Assembly: GCA_030426395.1 (NCBI GenBank)
Contig: JAUHYE010000015.1
Coordinates: forward strand, 1 to 48,653
Origin: Phycisphaerae bacterium
GTDB taxonomy: Bacteria > Planctomycetota > Phycisphaerae > Phycisphaerales > UBA1924
Direction: 5' to 3'
Length of the DNA: 48,653 nt
Shown: positions 44,489-48,653 of the stretch, in pieces
Layout of the letters: each line of letters starts with the position of its first letter
Numbering within the stretch: position 1 is the first letter of the stretch
Position numbers and translations under genes: made by a program
Notes under the pieces: model-generated
What the model saw: only the letters and a program-made list of their open reading frames with translations
Database searches by the model: none
What the model was told of the DNA's origin: nothing

Positions 44489-45391
44489 TCAACCCCGCGT
44501 CGCGGGTCCTTCACTGCTCTGTTCGGGCCACTCGCCCCGGGCCACCTCGGCCCAGTCCGGAACGCACAGCATCAACTCACCCAACAGGTCGTCGAGCAGC
44601 TCCGCGGCCACCTCGGCCAATTCTTCGGGAGACTCGACGTTCTGGCTGTTGAACTGCACCTTCAAGTAGTAGGCGTAATCGGTCTTGAGGTCGAAGGCCA
44701 GCAGCCGCACGCCCTCGGCGCTCGAACGGTGCTCACCATTGACGATGAAGAAGTATCCCGCGTAGAGGTTCGGCGCGCCGGGGATCGTGAACTCCGTGAC
44801 ACGGAGTTGCATCTGCTGCGGATCCAGCGGCAGCAGCACGCGTTGCCCCGGTCGATTCGAATAGACTCCGCGCGCCAGGGTCGTGGTGTACGCGCGGCCG
44901 TCCATCACACCCGGCGCATCACGCATCGGGATCCACCGGCTGTCGTCCAGTGGCAGGTGGACGACGCTCGTGCCCGCCCCGATCTGCATGCCGCCGCCCA
45001 CGAAGCACCGCTCGGGAATGTGCGGCACGGTATCGATAGACCCCGTGTAATAGGCAACGTGGATGTCGATCCGGCGGGGCGTGCCACCATCGGCCGGATC
45101 CTTCTCTTCGTATGTCCGCGTCACATAGTTGGTCGTGCCCAGCGTGTCCTCGGTCTCGGCATCCTCGAAGCGGTCGGGGCCGACCTTGATCCAGTTCTCG
45201 GTCTCGGACGGAACATCGGGCATCTCGAGGCCCGTGCTCGGGTAGATCGGGCTCTTCTGCAGGTACAGCCCCAGGGCCCTGATCGAGATGCCAAGAACGG
45301 CGCCGGAGGTTGCCAGCAAGACGATGGCAACAACGGCGGCATACACCATCCCGCTCGGCAGGCCCATGATGCGCTTGTCGGCGCCGCTCAT
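44489..45391 (-). CDS. Exosortase-associated EpsI-like protein
   Basis: EpsI proteins accompany exosortases and are thought to help process or transport the sorted substrate. The 300-residue protein has one N-terminal membrane segment (about 17-41) and a periplasmic domain. The family core is VAYYTGSIDTVPHIPERCFV: His124 to Cys129, which corresponds to the HxPxxCxxGxGW motif, followed by GGGM. This variant of the motif (no PEP, no W) is as I recall in planctomycete loci. Its ATG shares ATGA with the exosortase stop. Confidence 0.8.
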   Translation of the reverse strand: MSGADKRIMGLPSGMVYAAVVAIVLLATSGAVLGISIRALGLYLQKSPIYPSTGLEMPDVPSETENWIKVGPDRFEDAETEDTLGTTNYVTRTYEEKDPADGGTPRRIDIHVAYYTGSIDTVPHIPERCFVGGGMQIGAGTSVVHLPLDDSRWIPMRDAPGVMDGRAYTTTLARGVYSNRPGQRVLLPLDPQQMQLRVTEFTIPGAPNLYAGYFFIVNGEHRSSAEGVRLLAFDLKTDYAYYLKVQFNSQNVESPEELAEVAAELLDDLLGELMLCVPDWAEVARGEWPEQSSEGPATRG

Positions 45392-46356
45392 GAAGGCACC
45401 GCCTTCGAGGCGTTGTTCGGCTCGCCGGGCTCGTCGCTCACGACCCGGTTGAGCACCCACACCAGCAGCAGGAAGAGCGCGAGCCCCGGCACGAGCAGCA
45501 GTGTGCCGATGAGCATGTGCGCCTCGCCCGACGCGAGTTCCGGGTCGACAAGCACCGTCAGGAATCCGAGCACCGCGACGCGGAGCACGTTCAGGCCCAC
45601 GGCCACCGGCAGCGACAGCAGCAGCACCGCGACGCGCTGCCACCAGTGGCGACACTGCGTGAGCGCAACGGCCGCCCCCAGCGCGATGAAGGCCACAACC
45701 ATGCGCATGCCGCTGCACGCCTCGGCAACGTTCAGCTTGTTGACATTGCCCGCGCTATCCATCACGCTGATGACGTTGCCCTCGACCACAGACTCGATGC
45801 CGAAGGGGTAGCCAAAGATCGTGAGCAGCAGATATCCGCCCTGGGAGGCGATGAGTTGGAGCTGGAACGTGATGGCGATCATCACACGCTCGGAGATGGT
45901 CACCGCGAACATCAGGAACGCGATGGGCATGATGGCTACGCGAAGAACATGGGGCCCGAACACCAGCAACATGAACCCGAAGAACGCCAGCACCAGCGCG
46001 AAACCCTGGAACATGTGCGTCGGCACGCCCACGATGAAGAAGACGTAGCACGCGATACCCAGGATCAGCGGCAACAGCCCGGGCCAGAACGGCTTGACCG
46101 GAGCACGCAACAACCGCTCACGCCGCTGGTACAGCAAATACCCAGCGATGATCGGCACGGCAAAAGCATGCCCCCAGTCGTCCAGGTTCCCCCAACTGAG
46201 GTTGCCCTGGCGCCAGAGCCATTGGCGGAAGAGCATCACGAAAGCGGCCAGCGCGACGGCCCCGAGCAGAGCGACGCCCTGCCAGCGCAGCGAGCCAAGG
46301 GGCGCCATGCCAGCGTCGCTGTGGCTCATATTCTGCGATGCCGACGCCACGCTCAC
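45388..46356 (-). CDS. Exosortase (EpsH/XrtA-type transpeptidase)
   Basis: Exosortases are polytopic transpeptidases that cleave PEP-CTERM sorted proteins at the inner membrane in exopolysaccharide-making bacteria. The catalytic triad is complete: Cys214 in AEACSGMRMV, Arg259 in NVLRVAVL and His280 in GEAHMLIG, within about eight membrane spans. The GTG start chosen has GGGGAG nine bases upstream; an in-frame TTG at 46365 lies on the ribosome-binding site and an ATG at 46329 is also possible. The next gene encodes an EpsI-like protein that overlaps the stop by ATGA. No PEP-CTERM protein is visible in the window. Confidence 0.92.
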   Translation of the reverse strand: MSVASASQNMSHSDAGMAPLGSLRWQGVALLGAVALAAFVMLFRQWLWRQGNLSWGNLDDWGHAFAVPIIAGYLLYQRRERLLRAPVKPFWPGLLPLILGIACYVFFIVGVPTHMFQGFALVLAFFGFMLLVFGPHVLRVAIMPIAFLMFAVTISERVMIAITFQLQLIASQGGYLLLTIFGYPFGIESVVEGNVISVMDSAGNVNKLNVAEACSGMRMVVAFIALGAAVALTQCRHWWQRVAVLLLSLPVAVGLNVLRVAVLGFLTVLVDPELASGEAHMLIGTLLLVPGLALFLLLVWVLNRVVSDEPGEPNNASKAVPS

Positions 46357-46464
46357 GCGACACAACTCCCCTCTGGGGCCCCGGGGGCCGCCGTGCTGCT
46401 ACGCCCGGGCCCGGGGCGAGTTCTGCGAATATCCCCCCTGACCCGGTTGGGCATGGGGAAAGGC

Positions 46465-47982
46465 TTAGAAACGGCTATCCAGCGGCGGCGGGCCGAACAC
46501 GTCGTTACCGAAATTCCGGTCGAGCAGGAACCCGAAGCCGTACGAAGCCCGGAAACCATTGCGGACAACCGCGAGCGGGTACGCCCAGATTGACGAGCCC
46601 ACGTTGATGCGGTCGTTGGCCTTGAGGTAGATGTCGGGCTCCAGCCCGCGGTTGATCGCCCGCAGGTTGAGCTGGATGATGGCCTGGCGGTCGCCGTCGA
46701 GCATACGAACGAGCTCGATCCGCTCGGGCACGCCCAACTGGTTGACACCGCCCGCCTGGTCGATCGCACGCATCAGCGTCAGATCGGCGGCAAGCCCGAA
46801 GCCGCCGGGACGGTTCACGAAGCCGGCGACGAAATACAGGCCGTCAAGTCGCAAGGGAACACGGATGATGTCGCCCGGCTCGATCACGACGTTGTACCGC
46901 ATGTCGCCCTTGATGAGCTTCTGGGCCGGAACACGGATGATGCGCTGGGTGACCATCTGGTCCGCGGTCAGGTCGCCGGCGAGCACACCACCGCCCCTGG
47001 GCGCCTGGCCGGGCCGGGTCGGGGCCACGCCCTGCTTCACGCGGACCCACTGGCCATCGAGGTACATCCACGTTGCGTTGTCCTCGCCGAGCCCTTGCGA
47101 CTCGCTCGAGGGCTGGACGCGACCCGAACGCTCTTCGATGAGATCGACCGCCGGATCACGCGGGCGGTCTTGCGAGCCTTCCTGAGCGATCTTGAACGCG
47201 ACGGGGCTGGGGTCATCGCCACCTTCCAGGAGCCGGTCGATGGTGTCAGTGAGTTCCTCGCCCGTGGGCGTCCGTGCCGAGCCGCCGTCCTCGCGATGCG
47301 ACCCGTCGCCGCCCAGGTCGGGGCGGCGAGTCTCCGAGAGCGGGATCTGGCGGATGATGTAGATGTCCTGCACGCTCTCGCGGATCCAACCACCGGCCGC
47401 CAAAGCGTCCAGCAGGAACCAATCGGCCTTCGGGATCGGGTACTGGCCCGGAGCGATGCCCCCGACCATTGTGTAGGTGGCCTGTCGGCGGTCAAGGACG
47501 CGCACGATGACCTGGGGGCGGGTCACAAGACCCAGCACGGCCTGAGAAACAGCCTCGCGGATGCCGTCGGCCGTCAGCCCGGCAACCTGCACGTCGCCAA
47601 CCTCTTCGAGGTACACGTAGCCGCGGGTATCGACAGCCACGTCGAAGATGCCGGCCTGGCCGCCAACGCGGAGGTCGGGCACGATTATCTGGAGGAAGTC
47701 GCCCGGGCCCACGCGGTACTCCCACGGGCGTGGCACCAGGTCGTCTGGCGTAACCTCGCTGTACTGCACGAACTCGTCGTCGGGCCCCTCGATCGCGGCG
47801 ATGCGGTCGAGGATCGGCGCCGTGGTCGGGGTGACCTCCCAGCGGCCTACCACGCTCTGGTCGAACCAACTGTGGACGCCGCACCCGCCGAGCAGGGCCG
47901 AGCCCAGCAGCAGAGTGGGGGCGAGCAGCCGGCGGCCACGTCCGTTGGTGCCGCGTGAGGTCTGTCGTGTCGTGTCGGTCAT
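46465..47982 (-). CDS. wza: Polysaccharide export outer-membrane lipoprotein (Wza family)
   Basis: Wza-type proteins form the outer-membrane channel for capsule or exopolysaccharide. The 505-residue protein has a lipoprotein signal ending LLGGC with Cys34, the polysaccharide-export domain opening YRVGPGDFLQIIVPDL (about 88), an SLBB-like domain with VYLEEVGDVQVAGLT and VGGIAPGQYPIPKAD, and a second SLBB-like segment VAGFVNRPGGFGL (about 405). An unusual disordered insert (about 220-330) rich in Asp, Gly, Arg and Ser separates them. It is the first gene of the minus-strand block; exosortase lies 108 bases downstream. The leader carries a large inverted-repeat structure, described separately. 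Confidence 0.9.
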   Translation of the reverse strand: MTDTTRQTSRGTNGRGRRLLAPTLLLGSALLGGCGVHSWFDQSVVGRWEVTPTTAPILDRIAAIEGPDDEFVQYSEVTPDDLVPRPWEYRVGPGDFLQIIVPDLRVGGQAGIFDVAVDTRGYVYLEEVGDVQVAGLTADGIREAVSQAVLGLVTRPQVIVRVLDRRQATYTMVGGIAPGQYPIPKADWFLLDALAAGGWIRESVQDIYIIRQIPLSETRRPDLGGDGSHREDGGSARTPTGEELTDTIDRLLEGGDDPSPVAFKIAQEGSQDRPRDPAVDLIEERSGRVQPSSESQGLGEDNATWMYLDGQWVRVKQGVAPTRPGQAPRGGGVLAGDLTADQMVTQRIIRVPAQKLIKGDMRYNVVIEPGDIIRVPLRLDGLYFVAGFVNRPGGFGLAADLTLMRAIDQAGGVNQLGVPERIELVRMLDGDRQAIIQLNLRAINRGLEPDIYLKANDRINVGSSIWAYPLAVVRNGFRASYGFGFLLDRNFGNDVFGPPPLDSRF

Positions 47983-48069
47983 CGGGAACGCACCCCTTGC
48001 CCTTTGCGAGAACGATGTCTCAAATCAGTCCCCGGCCAACCCTGGCTCGGGACACAGGTCTCGATTGTT

Positions 48070-48120
48070 ATCAGGCCAGAGCCCGAAAGCCGCCCTCGGG
48101 CTCCAAAAGCCCGGCCTGAT
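48070..48120 (-). promoter_or_regulatory. Nested inverted-repeat structure in the wza leader
   Basis: An outer 8-bp stem ATCAGGCC/GGCCTGAT (48070-48077 and 48113-48120) encloses an inner 8-bp stem GAGCCCGA/TCGGGCTC (48079-48086 and 48096-48103) around a 9-base loop. It lies 87 bases upstream of the wza start and in the 272-base divergent region before lipA, so it could be a leader RNA or a protein-binding operator for either gene. Confidence 0.5.
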
Positions 48121-48254
48121 GCCATACTCCACCGCCTGCCGGGTGTTCGCCCGGGGTCGGCATCATTCCTGCATCGTCACGCTGGGGCCGCTTGCTGAGT
48201 CGGAACACCCGAGAACCGCGAAATTCGTGCCCGCCGAACACCTATCCTCTAAGA

Positions 48255-48653
48255 ATGCCGATTGCCCCCGACCTCGATCCCCAGCCCAGCAAGACCTCAG
48301 CCGCGCCCCGGCACGCCCGACCGGCTGGGGGAAACCCGCTTCGCCGCGTCGATAAGCCGCTGCTGAGCCTGACCGGCCAGGTCCTCAACAACGAGGGCCC
48401 CCAGCACCTGGCCAACAAGCGCAAGCCGAGCTGGCTCAAGGCCCGGCTGCCCGGTGGGCCGGGTTACGAGAAGGTCAAGGCTATCATGGACGAGCACGGG
48501 CTCTTCACCGTGTGCCAGGAGGCCGGCTGCCCCAACATGGGTGAGTGCTGGGCCCGCGGCACCGCCACCTTCATGATCATGGGGGAGTTGTGTACGCGGC
48601 GTTGTTCCTTTTGCAGCGTTAAGGATGGAACCCTTGGATCCCTTGATCCACTC
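48255..48653 (+). CDS. lipA: Lipoyl synthase, truncated by the window edge
   Basis: LipA is a radical-SAM enzyme that inserts two sulfurs into octanoyl groups to make lipoate. The N-terminal 133 residues present carry [13 protein letters not shown], then the first cluster-binding cysteines in [17 protein letters not shown] (CX4CX5C) and the radical-SAM CX3CX2C motif in [12 protein letters not shown]. The frame is open to the last base. The ATG at 48255 follows CTCTAAGA, with no clear ribosome-binding site. The gene is divergent from wza. Confidence 0.95.
   Translation, partial: MPIAPDLDPQPSKTSAAPRHARPAGGNPLRRVDKPLLSLTGQVLNNEGPQHLANKRKPSWLKARLPGGPGYEKVKAIMDEHGLFTVCQEAGCPNMGECWARGTATFMIMGELCTRRCSFCSVKDGTLGSLDPL

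Noticed and set aside
40157-45811. Several plus-strand frames of 200-827 codons opposite the TPR and EpsI-like genes
   Set aside because: Composition typical of shadow frames, no domain; the minus strand genes have overlapping start-stop signals and clear motifs.
1-48653. tRNA genes, rRNA genes, insertion sequences, integrases or phage genes
   Set aside because: I scanned the gene gaps for the GGTTCGAATCC-type T-arm and the genes for transposase or integrase motifs and found none. Covariance models could still find a divergent RNA.

Overview
The window is high-GC bacterial DNA whose gene content points to a planctomycete, most likely of the Phycisphaerae. The strongest clues are three secreted proteins that end in a duplicated calcium-loop module closing on ...FDAGC (a GC-type dockerin), a TIGR03790-like secreted protein, and an exosortase/EpsI exopolysaccharide locus. 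The assignment is inferred from protein style; no rRNA gene is present. About 34 complete genes and one truncated gene fill the window. No gene-free gap exceeds 300 bases, and I see no tRNA, rRNA, CRISPR array, insertion sequence or phage gene.

Layout. 1-1618 (+): secE and nusG, followed not by rplK but by an opposing pair, an isolated nuoG whose stop codon overlaps the start of a heavy-metal P-type ATPase (1630-5273, -). 5474-6046 (-): a SYLF-like lipoprotein. 6196-11238 (+): hisS with unusual composition, a GT4 glycosyltransferase, a metallo-beta-lactamase-fold protein without its metal ligands, and a large DUF2325-like protein. 11245-14997 (-): two GC-dockerin secreted proteins. 15227-15730 (+): sixA. 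15735-17885 (-): a DUF2007/zinc-ribbon protein and metG. 17951-19848 (-): two secreted helical proteins that may be paralogues. 20053 (+): pyrE. 20640-23165 (-): three overlapping envelope genes. 23244-30104: an EEP-fold protein, a polytopic glycosyltransferase-like protein, a UbiA-type prenyl-phosphate phosphoribosyltransferase and a large secreted metzincin-like protease.

30202-47982 is an almost unbroken minus-strand block of 12 genes for cell-envelope and exopolysaccharide assembly. In transcription order it holds an outer-membrane export lipoprotein (Wza type), exosortase, EpsI-like protein, a 1534-residue TPR protein, a Wzz/BY-kinase-like chain-length protein, an NAD-dependent sugar epimerase/dehydratase, a WecA/TagO-type glycolipid initiator, an orphan ParA ATPase, a VanZ-like protein, MurJ, an SDR and a GC-dockerin protein. 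Five junctions in it are 4-nt ATGA/GTGA stop-start overlaps or similar. The window ends inside lipA (+).

The most unusual points are: the BY-kinase-like protein has lost the Walker A lysine; the exosortase has all three catalytic residues but no sorted substrate in the window; the metG start codon lies inside a perfect 10-bp inverted repeat; hisS has a composition dip and altered class II motifs; and the metallo-beta-lactamase-like protein lacks every usual metal ligand. Start codons were chosen by Shine-Dalgarno-like motifs, overlaps and family lengths. All functions are read from motifs and remembered family features, not from searches.
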